DNA of 64,000 nucleotides, from NCBI RefSeq assembly GCF_027925385.1, contig NZ_AP027142.1, forward strand, positions 2,524,001 to 2,588,000, read 5' to 3'. Shown here in pieces: positions 50,679 through 61,218 of this stretch; position 1 is the stretch's first letter, and each line of letters starts with the position of its first letter. Both the position numbers and the translations under genes were made by a program. The notes beneath the pieces are model-generated. The model was not told where the DNA came from. It was given only the letters and a program-made list of their open reading frames with translations, and ran no database searches. This stretch comes from Methylocystis iwaonis (lineage in GTDB: Bacteria; Pseudomonadota; Alphaproteobacteria; Rhizobiales; Beijerinckiaceae).

Positions 50679-52010
50679 CTACTCTCGTTCGCGGGCGCGC
50701 TCCTGCGAAAGCAGACGCTCGCGCAGCGAGTGATAGACGGGCGGATCATTCAGCAGCGTCGGCGCCAACATGGCCAGGAAACAGGCGGCGAGCATCGGCA
50801 AGAGCAGGAACACGGCGCCCGTCATTTCGGTAACGAGCACAATGCCGGTGAGCGGCGCGCGCACCACGGCGGTGAATAAGGCGGTCATGCCGACAATGGC
50901 GAAGGCTTGCGGCTGAATATCGAGCCCCGGCAGCAGCAGCCCGCAGACGACGCCGAACAAGAGCCCCGCCAGTGCGCCCAGTGCGAGAAGCGGCGCAAAA
51001 ATGCCGCCCGGCGTTCCCGAGCCGTAGGAAATCGAGCCGAGCCCAAATCTCAGCGCCAGCACGAAGGGCAAAAAGAATAAATCCTGCGAGCCGCTAATTG
51101 CGGCTTGCGTGAAGGCGTCGCCGCCGCCGACGAGCCCCGGCGCAAACCAGGCCAGCGCGCCGACCATCGCGCCGATCATCGCCGCTTTGTTCTCGGGAGC
51201 GAGCCGAAGCCGCTCGACCGCAGAGATCGTGGCGAGCAAAACCCTGTTGTAGACGACCCCGAACAACCCCATGACCGCGCCGAGGATAAAGAACAGCGGG
51301 CCGATGGCGGGCGCCGGATAGACGAGCTTGGGAATCGTGAAATCAGGCGCGTCGCCGAGCAGCAGATGGGCGACCGCGATGGCGGTGGACGACGCAGCCA
51401 ATGCCGCGATGGCGACGCGCTGATCGAATTTCTGGGTCAGCTCCTCCAGCACGAAGACGGCTCCCGCCATAGGCGCATTGAAGGCGGTGGCGAGCCCCGC
51501 CCCTGCGCCCGCGGCAAGCAGCGCGCAATTATCCGCTTTGCTGCGCCGAAAGGCGTCGCCGGTAAGATGGCCGATGACGGCGCCCATCTGCACGCTCGGC
51601 CCTTCGCGCCCGAGCGCAAGGCCGGCGCCGATGGCGAGACAGCCGCCGAAGAACTTCACGGGCAGCAGGATGAAGGGCGCCGGCGCGGCCTCGCTATGCA
51701 GCACCGCCTCGACATGCGGAATGCCGCTCCCTGAAGCGTGCGGCGCAAAGCGGCGCACCATCCAGACGGAAATGAGCGCGGCGATGGCGCAGAGACCGAC
51801 GACGACGAGAAATCCGATGATCTCCCCGCCCTGCGCCCAGTGAACGACGGCGTCGCGCAAACGGTCCGCCGCCATCAGCGCCAGTCGAAACATCGCGCCC
51901 ACGAGCCCCGCCAAGCCGCCGACGAGGAGCGCCAGGATCGACAGATAGAAAAGGCTCATGTCGCCGCTCTCGACCGCGACCTCGCTCTCGACCTCTACGC
52001 GCAGGTTCAT
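50679..52010 (-). CDS. CLC-family chloride channel/antiporter
   Basis: 443 residues, about 10-12 hydrophobic helices. Selectivity-filter motifs are complete: GSGIPHVEAVL, GREGPSVQMGAVIGH (gating Glu) and GTPGGIFAPLLALGA. The second glutamate of proton-coupled CLC transporters is present in VFVLEELTQKF, so Cl-/H+ exchange is more likely than a channel. No CBS domain. Its 5' end overlaps the stop of the transglutaminase gene by 4 nt, linking it to that operon. Confidence 0.93.
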   Translation of the reverse strand: MNLRVEVESEVAVESGDMSLFYLSILALLVGGLAGLVGAMFRLALMAADRLRDAVVHWAQGGEIIGFLVVVGLCAIAALISVWMVRRFAPHASGSGIPHVEAVLHSEAAPAPFILLPVKFFGGCLAIGAGLALGREGPSVQMGAVIGHLTGDAFRRSKADNCALLAAGAGAGLATAFNAPMAGAVFVLEELTQKFDQRVAIAALAASSTAIAVAHLLLGDAPDFTIPKLVYPAPAIGPLFFILGAVMGLFGVVYNRVLLATISAVERLRLAPENKAAMIGAMVGALAWFAPGLVGGGDAFTQAAISGSQDLFFLPFVLALRFGLGSISYGSGTPGGIFAPLLALGALAGLLFGVVCGLLLPGLDIQPQAFAIVGMTALFTAVVRAPLTGIVLVTEMTGAVFLLLPMLAACFLAMLAPTLLNDPPVYHSLRERLLSQERARERE

Positions 52011-52894
52011 CGCGCCTCGCTTACGGGTTTGATGTCGACGCTGACGGCGAGCGCCTGGCGCCCCGCACCGACGATCACGCCGTCGATCGGCGAAACATCC
52101 GCGTAGTCGCGACCGATGGCGACGACGATATGATTATCGTCGGCATACATTGCGTTGGTGGGGTCCAGGTGAATCCAGCCGAAGGGTTCGCCGCACCACA
52201 CCGCCACCCAGGCGTGGGAGGCGTCGGCGCCTTCCAAACGCGCCTGCCCCGGCGGCGCCTGCGTGCGGATATAGCCGCTGACATAGGCCGCCGGCAGCGC
52301 AAGGCCGCGCAGTCCCGCGATCATGATATGCGCGAAATCCTGGCACACGCCGCCGCGCGCCTCGAAAGCCTCTTCGAGCGGCGTCGCCACATGAGTGGCC
52401 TCCGGATCGTAAGCGAAATCCTCCTTGATGCGGCGCATCAGCTCTTGCGCGCCTTCGAGCACCGGGCGGCCAGGCGGGAAGCTTTCGCGGGCATAACTGG
52501 TCGCCGGCGCATAGAGCGGCGTCTGGCGGCTCGGGAACAGCCAATGCGCGGGCGACTCGCGGTCGAGGGCGCGCACAGCCATCGCCGAGCGGGAAATCGT
52601 CTCCCAGGCCGGCGTTAGCGCCGCGGCGGGCGGCTCCTCGCGCGCCACCTCGACCCGCGCCGAGACGGAAATACGCAATGTCTCATGCGCCTCACGAATC
52701 GTCGCCTCGATGACGCGATTGCCGAAGAAATCCACGCTCTCGCGCGTCGTCTCGGGCGAGGGCGCGGCGTCGACGCGCGCCCGTAGGACGCGCTGGCCCT
52801 TGCCGTCGCGCGGCGTGAGCCGGATCGCGCAGCGCGTCGACGCGACGGCGGCCTCATAGCTGTAGGTCGTAACGTGGCTGATGTCGTAGATCAC
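52007..52894 (-). CDS. Transglutaminase-like cysteine protease superfamily protein
   Basis: 295 residues from [20 protein letters not shown]. An N-terminal beta domain (Bact_transglu_N type) precedes the core with catalytic Cys in EARGGVCQDFAHIMIAGLRG, His in DASHAWVAVWCGEPFGW and Asp in IHLDPTNAM. It overlaps its upstream neighbour by 4 nt (ATGA) and the CLC gene by 4 nt downstream. Such proteins accompany circularly permuted ATP-grasp and alpha-E proteins in many bacteria and were proposed to take part in peptide bond formation or cleavage on a peptide tag. Confidence 0.92.
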   Translation of the reverse strand: MIYDISHVTTYSYEAAVASTRCAIRLTPRDGKGQRVLRARVDAAPSPETTRESVDFFGNRVIEATIREAHETLRISVSARVEVAREEPPAAALTPAWETISRSAMAVRALDRESPAHWLFPSRQTPLYAPATSYARESFPPGRPVLEGAQELMRRIKEDFAYDPEATHVATPLEEAFEARGGVCQDFAHIMIAGLRGLALPAAYVSGYIRTQAPPGQARLEGADASHAWVAVWCGEPFGWIHLDPTNAMYADDNHIVVAIGRDYADVSPIDGVIVGAGRQALAVSVDIKPVSEAR

Positions 52895-55428
52895 GCGAGC
52901 TTGGATCGCTTGTCGGCCGGCGCCGGGTCGCTGGAATGCGAGAAATACCGTTCAGAAATGGCGTTGGCTAGCGCCAAGAGCTTCTGCTCGACGGCGCGCA
53001 CGCGCTTGGCGTCCAGGCCGCGGGCGTCCTCGGCTTCGAGATCCGCGCGCAACGACACGGCAAGGCGGCGTTGCGGCTCCATCATGCCGTCGTCGACAAG
53101 CGCCGGCAGCGATGCGAGATGCTCGTCTATTCTGCGCATCTGAAAAGCAACGGAGCGCGGATTGAACGGATCGAGCAGCGTGATGTCGAGCGTCGGCGCC
53201 AGCGCCGCGCCCGCGAGATAGCGCGAGCGATAGGTGATCTGCGAATCGACCAGTTCGAGCAGCGCGTCGAGCGCTTCGATCGTCGGATCATTGTCTGCGA
53301 ATTGCCGCGCGAAGCGGCAGGTGTTGATGGCGCGCTCCATACGCTTGCCGAGATCGATGAAGGCCCAGCCGGAGACGCGGTTGAAATTCTCGTCCATGAG
53401 GCCCGAGAGCGCGGCGAGCGTATGCAAAGCGCGCTCGGTGAGCTCCAATATCTCCGGCTCCAGCGGCGGGCGGGCCGCCGCGCTTTCGAGCCGCGTCTCC
53501 AGCCGCACGAGCAATTGCCACATGTCTTGCGACAAGCGCTCGCGGATGATGGAGGCGGCGCGCTTCGCCTCCCCGACAACGGCGCGCGCGGAGCCATGGA
53601 AATCCGCGTTGCTCGCCGCGGTGAGCGCGATGACTGCGCCGGGATGCGGGGCGGCGAAAGGCGCTGCGGCGCCCCACTCGAAGAGCAGACGCTCGCAACG
53701 CTCGATCGGCTGGCGCCCCTGAATCGTATTGCTCTGAATCTCCGTCATGCGGTTGCACAGGCACCGCACGATGCGCAGCGTCGCTTCCGCGCGCTCCAGA
53801 TAGCGGCCCATCCAGAAAAGATTGTCGGCGGCGCGGCTCGGCAGATGGCCAGGGACGCGCACGACCGGAACATCATTATTGGGCGGCAGCAGCGTCGTTG
53901 CATGTTCCGACGCCTTTTGGCCAATGACCCAGACATCCACGGTTTGCGCCCCGGCGCCCATGGTGATGGCGCGCGCGTCGCGGCGATCCGAGACGCGGCA
54001 GAAGCCGCCGGGCATGACCTTCCAGCCTTCGGGCGTCGCGGCGGCGAAAATGCGCAGCGAGAAAGGCCGCGGCGTCAACGCGCCATTGTCCCAGGCCGGC
54101 GTGGTCGAGAGCTTCACGACCTCCTGCCCGACATAATCCATCCCGCGCGCCCGAATGGCCGCGACGAGCCGGTCCTTTTGCGCCGCGTCGAGCTCGGCGC
54201 CGACGGCGGCCGGCGCGCCCAAGAGCCCCTCCGCTTTGTCGCCAAAGGCGCCGGCGATGGCGCGGCTGTCGAAGTCGCGCAGGATTTCGGCCCGCTCCGC
54301 CTCCTGCCCACACCACCAGGTGGCGACATTGGGAAGCCGCAGGCTTTCGCCCATGAGCCGCTGCGCCAGCGCCGGCAGGAAGCTCATCAGCGCGCGCGAT
54401 TCGACGAGCCCCGCGCCCGGCATATTCGCCATGGCGACCGAGCCGCGCCTTATGGCGTCGAAGAAGCCCGGCGCCCCCAGCCGCGAGGCGGCGTTCGCCT
54501 CCAGCGGATCGAGCCAATCGGCGTCGACGCGCCGCCACACGACATCGGCGCGCTTCAGCCCCGCGACCGTTCGCACATGCAGCTTGCCCTCGCTCGTCGC
54601 GAGATCCTCGCCCTCGACCAGAAGAAAGCCGAGATAGCGCGCGAGATAGACCTGTTCCGCATAGGTCTCGCTCCACGGCCCCGGCGTCATGAGGCAGATG
54701 CGCGGATCGTTGCGCGTCGCCGCCGCCGCGAGGCCGGCGCGGAAGTCGCGGAAGAAGCCCGCAAGCCGGCGCACCTTCATCTCGCGATAAAGGCTCGGGA
54801 AGGCGCGCGCGAGGATGAGACGGTTCTCGATGGCGTAGCCCGCGCCCGAGGGCGCCTGGGCGCGGTCGCCGAGCACCCACCATTTGCCGTCCGGGCCGCG
54901 CCCGATGTCGACGGCATAGAAGCGCAGCCAGCGCCCGCCGACGGGCGCGACCCCGCACATCGGGCGGATGAATTCCGGCGAGCCAGCGACCACGGCCGCT
55001 GGAAGCGCGCCCTCCGAGACGAGGTGGGCGTCGCCATAGACGTCGTGCAAAATGCGATCGAGCAGCTCGGCGCGCTGCGCCACGCCCGCCGCGATCTCCG
55101 ACCACTCGCTTTCGGTGAGCAGCAGCGGCAGGCGGCCCAAAGGCCAGGGCCGCTCGCGCGCCTCGCCGCGCACGCGATAGGTCACGCCCATGTCGTTGAT
55201 GCGCCGCGCGGCGGCGGCAAAGCGGTTCTCGACCCCCCGCCGCCCGAGGCCCGCCAGCGTTTCGAGCAGCGTCATCCAATGGGCGCGCGGGCGCCCGTCC
55301 GGGCCGATCAGCTCGTCGGGAACGCCCGGCATCGGTTTGTAATCGGCGATCCACGCCGCGAGTCGGCCGGCCTCTTCGCCGAGACCGGCTTCGGCGTCGT
55401 TCGCCGGCGCGTCGAGTTCAACGGCCAA
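52891..55428 (-). CDS. Circularly permuted ATP-grasp fused to alpha-E domain
   Basis: 845 residues. The first 480 or so are a CP_ATP-grasp module ([78 protein letters not shown]); the rest is an alpha-E helical domain ([59 protein letters not shown]). In many genomes these are two genes, so this is a fusion of DUF404/407 and DUF403. ATP-grasp ligases form amide bonds; with flanking transglutaminases a peptide-conjugating function was proposed in comparative genomics. It overlaps both neighbours. Confidence 0.93.
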   Translation of the reverse strand: MAVELDAPANDAEAGLGEEAGRLAAWIADYKPMPGVPDELIGPDGRPRAHWMTLLETLAGLGRRGVENRFAAAARRINDMGVTYRVRGEARERPWPLGRLPLLLTESEWSEIAAGVAQRAELLDRILHDVYGDAHLVSEGALPAAVVAGSPEFIRPMCGVAPVGGRWLRFYAVDIGRGPDGKWWVLGDRAQAPSGAGYAIENRLILARAFPSLYREMKVRRLAGFFRDFRAGLAAAATRNDPRICLMTPGPWSETYAEQVYLARYLGFLLVEGEDLATSEGKLHVRTVAGLKRADVVWRRVDADWLDPLEANAASRLGAPGFFDAIRRGSVAMANMPGAGLVESRALMSFLPALAQRLMGESLRLPNVATWWCGQEAERAEILRDFDSRAIAGAFGDKAEGLLGAPAAVGAELDAAQKDRLVAAIRARGMDYVGQEVVKLSTTPAWDNGALTPRPFSLRIFAAATPEGWKVMPGGFCRVSDRRDARAITMGAGAQTVDVWVIGQKASEHATTLLPPNNDVPVVRVPGHLPSRAADNLFWMGRYLERAEATLRIVRCLCNRMTEIQSNTIQGRQPIERCERLLFEWGAAAPFAAPHPGAVIALTAASNADFHGSARAVVGEAKRAASIIRERLSQDMWQLLVRLETRLESAAARPPLEPEILELTERALHTLAALSGLMDENFNRVSGWAFIDLGKRMERAINTCRFARQFADNDPTIEALDALLELVDSQITYRSRYLAGAALAPTLDITLLDPFNPRSVAFQMRRIDEHLASLPALVDDGMMEPQRRLAVSLRADLEAEDARGLDAKRVRAVEQKLLALANAISERYFSHSSDPAPADKRSKLA

Positions 55429-58400
55429 ATCGCCTCCGCAAATCCAGCGTCAGCGGGAAATCGCCCGCGGGCTCCTCGCGCGGCGGCTCGATGCGGCCGG
55501 GCGTATGGCCGTGGTCCTGAAAGCGCGCGAGGCGCCGCGACTCGGCCTCGTGAAAGTTGACCGGGAAGGTGTCGTAATTGCGCCCACCCGGATGGGCGCT
55601 GTGATAGACGCAGCCGCCCAGCGACCGGTTGCTCCAGCTATCGACAATGTCGAAGGTGAGCGGCGCATGGACGGGGATCGTCGGATGCATGCCCGACGCC
55701 GGCTGCCACGCCTTGAAGCGCACGCCCGCCACGGCCTCGCCCGGCGTTCCGGTCGAGTGCAGCGGCACGCGGCGGCCGTTGCAGGCGACAACATGGCGGT
55801 TGGGCACGATGTTCCTCGCCCGCACTTCGAGACGTTCGACAGAGGAATCTACATAGCGCACCGTGCCGCCGATCGCCCCCTCCTCGCCCATCACATGCCA
55901 AGGTTCGAGCGCGTGGCGGATTTCGAGCTCTACGCCGCCATGCTCGACGCGGCCGGCGAGCGGGAAGCGGAACTCATATTGCGCCCTGAACCACTCTGCA
56001 TCGAAGGCGTAGCCGGCGCTCTTCAAATCGTCGAGCACGCCGAGGAAGTCGGCCCAGACGAAATGCGGCAGCATGAATTTGTCGTGCAGCGCCGTTCCCC
56101 AGCGCACGCAATTGCCGCCCTGCGGCTCACGCCAGAACCAGGCGACGAGCGCCCGCAGCAATAGCTGCTGGGCGAGGCTCATGCGCGCGTCGGGCGGCAT
56201 CTCGAAGGCGCGGAATTCGACAAGGCCGAGACGGCCCGTCGGTCCATCGGGCGAATAGAGCTTGTCGATGCAAATTTCCGAGCGATGCGTATTGCCGGAA
56301 ACGTCGACGAGCAGGTTGCGGTAGAGCCGGTCGACGAGCCAGATCGGGTAGCCCCACTCATTCGGCCCCGGCGTATTGGCGAGCGCCGTTTCCAGCTCGT
56401 AAAGCGCGTCGTGGCGCGCTTCGTCGATGCGCGGGCTCTGGCTCGTCGGGCCGATGAAGAGGCCGGAGAAGAGATAGGAGAGCGACGGATGCCGCTGCCA
56501 ATAGAGCACGAAGCTCTTCAGGAGATCGGGCCGGCGCAGGAATGGCGAATCCGCCGGCGTGACGCCGCCGAGCACGACGTGATTGCCGCCGCCCGAGCCG
56601 ACGCATCTCCCGTCTGTCATGAATTTGCTGGTGGTGAGCCGCGCGTCGCGGGCTTGCTCGTAAAGCGCGCTGGTGTTCTCCACCGCCTCGCGCCACGACG
56701 CGACAGGCTGGACATTCACTTCGATGACGCCTGGGTCCGGCGTCACCTTGATGACGTCGAGGCGCGGATCGACCGGCGGCGGATAGCCTTCGATATGCAG
56801 CGGCATGCCGAGATCTTCCGCCGTCGTCTCGACGGCCACCAGCAGCTCCAGATAATCCTCGAGCCGCTCCACGGGCGGCATGAAGACACAGAGAACCCCG
56901 TCGCGCGGCTCGACCGCGAGCGCCGTGCGCACAATGCCCTCGACAGCCGACTGGCCGAGCTGCTCGTCCCGGCTCGATCGCGTCTCGCTGTAAATTTGCT
57001 GGAGATGCGAGGGATCGGGCAAAGGTCCGCGATCCTCCAATGGGTCCTGGTTATGGACATAGGGATAGATGGAAGGCGGCACCCAGGGCAGCGCGTTCAA
57101 TGGCAGGCGCAGACCAATGGGCGAGTCGCCGGGCGCCAGGAATAATCGGCCGCGCCGCAACGGCCAGCGCTCCGACAGCCAGCGCTGCTCGGCGCGCGCG
57201 TTCCAGCGCTGAATCGGCAGCACATAGCCCGTCGGCGTCGAGAGGCCGCGCTCGAAGACGCGCAGCATGCGCGCGCGCTCTTCCGCGTCTTCGATCTTGG
57301 GATCGAGCGGATCGACATTGACGGGGAGCTGCCCCTCCTTCACCATCCAATGCGCGGGGTCTTCATAGGCCGGTATGACATAATCCTTGCCGACCCCGAG
57401 CGTCTCGGCCAGCTCGAAACTGAAGCGCCCGGCGTTGACGGGGTTGGCCACGTTCGAATTGGGCGACATGCCAGCGACCAACGCGGGATTGTTCCAGATC
57501 GGCTTGCCGTCCTTGCGCCAATAGAGCGCGAAGGCCCAGCGCGGCAGGCTCTCGCCCGGATACCATTTACCCTGTCCGTAATGCAGAAAACCCCCTAGGC
57601 CGAAACGGTTTCGCAACCGGCGGATAAGATCGTCCGAACGCGCGCGCTTGGTCGGGCCCACCGCCGCCGTGTTCCACTCGGGCGATTCGAAATCATCGAT
57701 CGAGATGAAGGTGGGCTCGCCGCCCATGGTGAGGCGCACGTCCTGCGCCTGCAAATCCGCATCGATGTTTTCGCCGAGACGATCGAGCCGCTCCCAGGCT
57801 TCATCCGAGAATGGCGCGGTGATGCGCGGCGCCTCGCGAATGCGATCGACGCGCATCTCGAAGGCGAAATCGCATTCGGCGGGTTCGACCAATCCCGAAA
57901 CCGGCGCGCAGGAGCGGTAATGCGGCGCGCCGCACAGCGGCAGATGGCCCTCGCCGCAGAAGAGGCCCGATGTTGCGTCGAGGCCAATCCAGCCCGCGCC
58001 TGGCAGATAGACTTCCGCCCAGGCGTGAAGATCGGTGAAATCATGATCCGTGCCCTTGGGGCCCTCGATCGGATCGACGTCCTCTTTGAGCTGGATGAGA
58101 TAGCCGGAGACGAAGCGCGCCGCAAAACCCAGCCGCCGCAAAATCTGCACAAGCAGCCACGCGGAATCGCGGCAGGAGCCCGAACGCTGCGTCAGCGTCT
58201 CGTCCGGCGTCTGCACGCCGGGCTCCATGCGGATGACATAGCTGATGTCCTGCTGGAGCCGCATGTTGAGATCGACAAGGAAGTCGATCGTGCGTCGTCG
58301 CTCACGCGGGATCGTCTGCATATAGCCGTCGAGCGCGACGCCGGCGGGCTCGATTTCGAGATAGGCGGCAAGTTCGGTCGCAAGAGCCGCGTCATAGACG

Positions 58401-58711
58401 AAGGGAAACTCTTCGGCGTAGGGTTCGACGAAAAAATCGAACGGGTTGAACACCGCCATCTCGGCGATGACGTCGACCTCGATCTTGAACTCGCGCGTCT
58501 TCTCGGGAAAGACGAGCCGCGCCTGCCAATTGCCGTGCGGGTCCTGCTGCCAGTTGATGAAATGCTCGGCGGGGAGGATTTTCAGCGAATAGCCCGCGAC
58601 ACGTGTCCGGCAATGCGGCGCCGGCCGCAGGCGCACAATCTGGGGGCCGAGAGCGACGGGACGGTCGTATTTGTAATGCGTGACGTGGTGAAGCGCGACC
58701 TGGATAGACAA
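55418..58711 (-). CDS. Transglutaminase-DUF2126 fusion protein
   Basis: 1097 residues from a TTG start ([20 protein letters not shown] follows; AAGGCGG lies about 8 nt upstream; GTG 58720 is an alternative). The N-terminal 290 residues are a transglutaminase with catalytic Cys in [20 protein letters not shown] and His/Asp in [20 protein letters not shown]. The remaining 800 residues are DUF2126 ([80 protein letters not shown]), which resembles a glutamine-synthetase-like ligase fold in published analyses. First gene of the operon, overlapping the next by 11 nt. Confidence 0.92.
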   Translation of the reverse strand: MSIQVALHHVTHYKYDRPVALGPQIVRLRPAPHCRTRVAGYSLKILPAEHFINWQQDPHGNWQARLVFPEKTREFKIEVDVIAEMAVFNPFDFFVEPYAEEFPFVYDAALATELAAYLEIEPAGVALDGYMQTIPRERRRTIDFLVDLNMRLQQDISYVIRMEPGVQTPDETLTQRSGSCRDSAWLLVQILRRLGFAARFVSGYLIQLKEDVDPIEGPKGTDHDFTDLHAWAEVYLPGAGWIGLDATSGLFCGEGHLPLCGAPHYRSCAPVSGLVEPAECDFAFEMRVDRIREAPRITAPFSDEAWERLDRLGENIDADLQAQDVRLTMGGEPTFISIDDFESPEWNTAAVGPTKRARSDDLIRRLRNRFGLGGFLHYGQGKWYPGESLPRWAFALYWRKDGKPIWNNPALVAGMSPNSNVANPVNAGRFSFELAETLGVGKDYVIPAYEDPAHWMVKEGQLPVNVDPLDPKIEDAEERARMLRVFERGLSTPTGYVLPIQRWNARAEQRWLSERWPLRRGRLFLAPGDSPIGLRLPLNALPWVPPSIYPYVHNQDPLEDRGPLPDPSHLQQIYSETRSSRDEQLGQSAVEGIVRTALAVEPRDGVLCVFMPPVERLEDYLELLVAVETTAEDLGMPLHIEGYPPPVDPRLDVIKVTPDPGVIEVNVQPVASWREAVENTSALYEQARDARLTTSKFMTDGRCVGSGGGNHVVLGGVTPADSPFLRRPDLLKSFVLYWQRHPSLSYLFSGLFIGPTSQSPRIDEARHDALYELETALANTPGPNEWGYPIWLVDRLYRNLLVDVSGNTHRSEICIDKLYSPDGPTGRLGLVEFRAFEMPPDARMSLAQQLLLRALVAWFWREPQGGNCVRWGTALHDKFMLPHFVWADFLGVLDDLKSAGYAFDAEWFRAQYEFRFPLAGRVEHGGVELEIRHALEPWHVMGEEGAIGGTVRYVDSSVERLEVRARNIVPNRHVVACNGRRVPLHSTGTPGEAVAGVRFKAWQPASGMHPTIPVHAPLTFDIVDSWSNRSLGGCVYHSAHPGGRNYDTFPVNFHEAESRRLARFQDHGHTPGRIEPPREEPAGDFPLTLDLRRRFGR

Positions 58712-59192
58712 GGGGATCACCGCCTTCGCGACAACGGCTATTGCGCCGCAGCAGCGGATTAGCGGGAGCGCAAGCGGGGAAGTCAATCCAATCCGCAGGC
58801 AATCTGCGGCTTTTGACGGCAATTCCCGCAGGATGACCGGGGGATGGGCAGGCGTTGCACAAGCGGCGGGCGGGGAGTTGGGATTATACGAAATCTGCTG
58901 GATTGGTCCGGTGCCATTTCCGACGCTCGCAAAGCGAGCGATCGGGAATCCCGTGCAAAACTGGCGCTATCTTGGTCCGCCGTCATTGCGAGGAGCGAAA
59001 GCGACGAAGCAATCCAAGGCAGCTATCGCGGCTCTGGATTGCTTCGCTTCGCTCGCAATGACGGGAGGCTCTGGATTCCCGGTCGGGCTTTCAGCCCGCC
59101 GGGAATGACACGTCCCCATGCGAGCTGTTCAACCGGATAGGATATTACTGGTAGATCTTCCTTAAATTGACCCTGAGAGCGAGCTTCATCCA
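58712..59192. repeat. Family B repeat nested inside a family A repeat; otherwise gene-free
   Basis: A left half of family A (CGACGCTCGCAAAGCGAGCG, CGGGAATCCCGTGC) runs 58913-58977, a complete family B copy runs 58982-59063, and the family A right half (CTCTGGATTCCCGGTCGGGC to CCGGGAATGACAC) runs 59066-59110. No coding frame is supported in this 481-nt gap. Confidence 0.8.
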
Positions 59193-59810
59193 TTGAAAAA
59201 CAAGTTCCTCGACGCCAGCAAATATATCGACTTCAACCATCCTACCGTCGCCGAAGCCGCGGCCCGCATTGCGCAGGGTGCACAAAGGGAGACGGACATC
59301 GTCCACAACGCCTTCACATTCGTTCGCGACAAAATCCATCATAGCTGGGACGACCGCCGCAGCGGCAGGCCAACATGCAAAGCGTCGGAGGTTCTTCAGG
59401 AAGGCACGGGATGGTGTTACGCCAAAAGCCATCTCCTGGCCGCGCTGCTGCGCGCCAACCACATCCCCGCTGGCCTCTGCTATCAACGCCTCATCCTCGA
59501 TAAGCGGGCCGCGACCTATTGCCTGCATGGTCTGAACGCAGTCTACCTCGAAGACCACGCGTGGCTGCGTCTCGATGCGCGAGGGAACAAGCCGGGCGTA
59601 GACGCGCGCTTCGATCCGCCGGGGGAATTCCTGGCCTTCTCTCTCTCACATCCGGGAGAGTTCGAACTGCCGGAAATCTGGCCCGAGCCGCTTTACGAGA
59701 TCAGACGGACGCTCGAGGCGTGCGAGAGCGATGAAGCGGTTTTCCTCAACCTACCCGACGTAACGCCCCTGCCTCACCTTATCGCCTCCAACGGCAGCCG
59801 CAGCCGATAG
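59193..59810 (+). CDS. Stand-alone transglutaminase-like protein
   Basis: 205 residues from a TTG start (KNKFLDASKYIDFNHPTVAE). The core is compact: catalytic Cys in VLQEGTGWCYAKSHLLAALL, His and Asp in YLEDHAWLRLDARGN. It lacks the N-terminal beta domain of the two operon transglutaminases, and belongs to the short family seen in clostridia and proteobacteria. Its end overlaps the convergent histidine kinase gene by 37 nt. Substrate unknown; whether it works with the nearby ATP-grasp operon is open. Confidence 0.82.
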   Translation: MKNKFLDASKYIDFNHPTVAEAAARIAQGAQRETDIVHNAFTFVRDKIHHSWDDRRSGRPTCKASEVLQEGTGWCYAKSHLLAALLRANHIPAGLCYQRLILDKRAATYCLHGLNAVYLEDHAWLRLDARGNKPGVDARFDPPGEFLAFSLSHPGEFELPEIWPEPLYEIRRTLEACESDEAVFLNLPDVTPLPHLIASNGSRSR

Positions 59811-61111
59811 GTCAGCCCCTTCTCCCCGAAATCCATCTCCGCTTCGCCGCCGAACTGCCTGGGCGTCTCCAGGAGAATGAAAGAACCGAACCCCTTGCGT
59901 GTCGTGGCCACGGCGGGCGGGCCGCCGCTTTCCGACCATTGGAAAACAAAAAACGACTGGCCGTCGATGGTCTCGATTTCTTTCTCGATTGCGACCGCGC
60001 CGCGCGGCGAGGACAGCGCGCCGTGCTTCACCGCATTGGTGACGAGCTCGTGAACGACGAAGGAAATCGCTTGAGCAGCGCGCGCATTGACGGCGATGTC
60101 GACGCCCTTTGACGTGACCTGATCCTTGAAGCTGCCGACGCCGATGTCGATCAGCTTGTTCAACGGAATATTCTTGAACATGGATTCGGAGAGCACCGCA
60201 TGCGCGTCCGCCATGAGCTGAACGCGCTGCGTCAAAATCTGCGCCGCCTCGACGACATTTCGTCCCCTCGTCAGCGTGCGACGGATGGTGGCGAGAATGA
60301 CCGCGAAAATATTGCCGACCCGATGCTCCAATTCGCGCGCCAGTATCGCCTGCCGCTCCTCGTGCTGCTTGCGTTCGGTAATGTCCGTCACGGTCGCGAG
60401 CACCGCCCTTTGGCCGTCCCATTCGATGGGGTTGAGCCCAATTTCCAGGGGAAACTCGCTGCCGTCCTTGCGCCGCCCGCTCAGGTCGCGCCCCGCTCCC
60501 ATGGCGCGCGTTTCTGGCGCCTGCTGGAATTTCTCACGCAAGCCGACATGAGCGCGGGCGACTTGGGCGGGGACGAGAATTTCCACGCCTTTGCCCAACA
60601 GCTCGGCGCGCTCATAGCCGAAGAGCCCCTCCGCGCTGTGGTTCAGCCCGATGATTTTCCCGCCGGCGTCCACGATGACAATGCCATTGGGCGCCGACTC
60701 GATGAGGGAATGCTGATTATGCGCCTGGGCGGCGATACGATCGATCGTCTGCTCGAAGAATGAGACGACGGCGGCGACGGCGACGCTGGCGAAGGCGAAA
60801 GCAAAGAGCGCCGCCGCCGTCGGCGGCTCGAACGCCCCGGCGAAGGAGCTGCTCTGGACAAGAAGCCCAATCGCGGCCATCGAGGCCGCCATCGCAAAAA
60901 GCCCGACCCAGAATCCGCCGGCGACCGCGGCGATCAACACCGCCGGCAGAAACGTAATGAAGTGAACGCCTGCCCCAAGCGCGCCGGCAGCCGACCAGCG
61001 AATCCAGGCGGCAATCATGACCGCCGCCAGCGCGACGCCGTAAGCGGCCCAAGGGTTTCGCCGCCTTGCCATCGGCGACAGCCGCGCGCCCAGCGCCGTC
61101 TCGATGCTCAT
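59774..61111 (-). CDS. Membrane HWE-family PAS histidine kinase
   Basis: 445 residues. Three to four N-terminal membrane helices (AYGVALAAVMIAAWIRW, FITFLPAVLIAAVAGGFW, ALFAFAFASVAVAAVVS) form a DUF4118/MASE-like anchor. A PAS domain follows (SLIESAPNGIVIVDAGGKII, GLNHSAEGLFGYERAELLG), then an HWE kinase core with the phospho-acceptor in LARELEHRVGNIFAVI, N-box FVVHELVTNAVKHGAL and the signature FVFQWSESGGPP. Such kinases are typical of Hyphomicrobiales and often feed general stress or light signalling. No response regulator is adjacent. Confidence 0.92.
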   Translation of the reverse strand: MSIETALGARLSPMARRRNPWAAYGVALAAVMIAAWIRWSAAGALGAGVHFITFLPAVLIAAVAGGFWVGLFAMAASMAAIGLLVQSSSFAGAFEPPTAAALFAFAFASVAVAAVVSFFEQTIDRIAAQAHNQHSLIESAPNGIVIVDAGGKIIGLNHSAEGLFGYERAELLGKGVEILVPAQVARAHVGLREKFQQAPETRAMGAGRDLSGRRKDGSEFPLEIGLNPIEWDGQRAVLATVTDITERKQHEERQAILARELEHRVGNIFAVILATIRRTLTRGRNVVEAAQILTQRVQLMADAHAVLSESMFKNIPLNKLIDIGVGSFKDQVTSKGVDIAVNARAAQAISFVVHELVTNAVKHGALSSPRGAVAIEKEIETIDGQSFFVFQWSESGGPPAVATTRKGFGSFILLETPRQFGGEAEMDFGEKGLTYRLRLPLEAIR

Positions 61112-61218
61112 CTCTCTCGCCTCCGATGAGGCGAACAGATAGTGGCCAAGCCTGCCGAGGCGAGAGCGCGCGTCGAATTGTTACGCCTGCCGCCGCAGGC
61201 CCCGGCTCGGGGGCTTTT

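Noticed and set aside
53071-55560. An 829-codon plus-strand open frame
   Set aside because: Antisense of the ATP-grasp/alpha-E gene; composition is Arg-rich shadow sequence.
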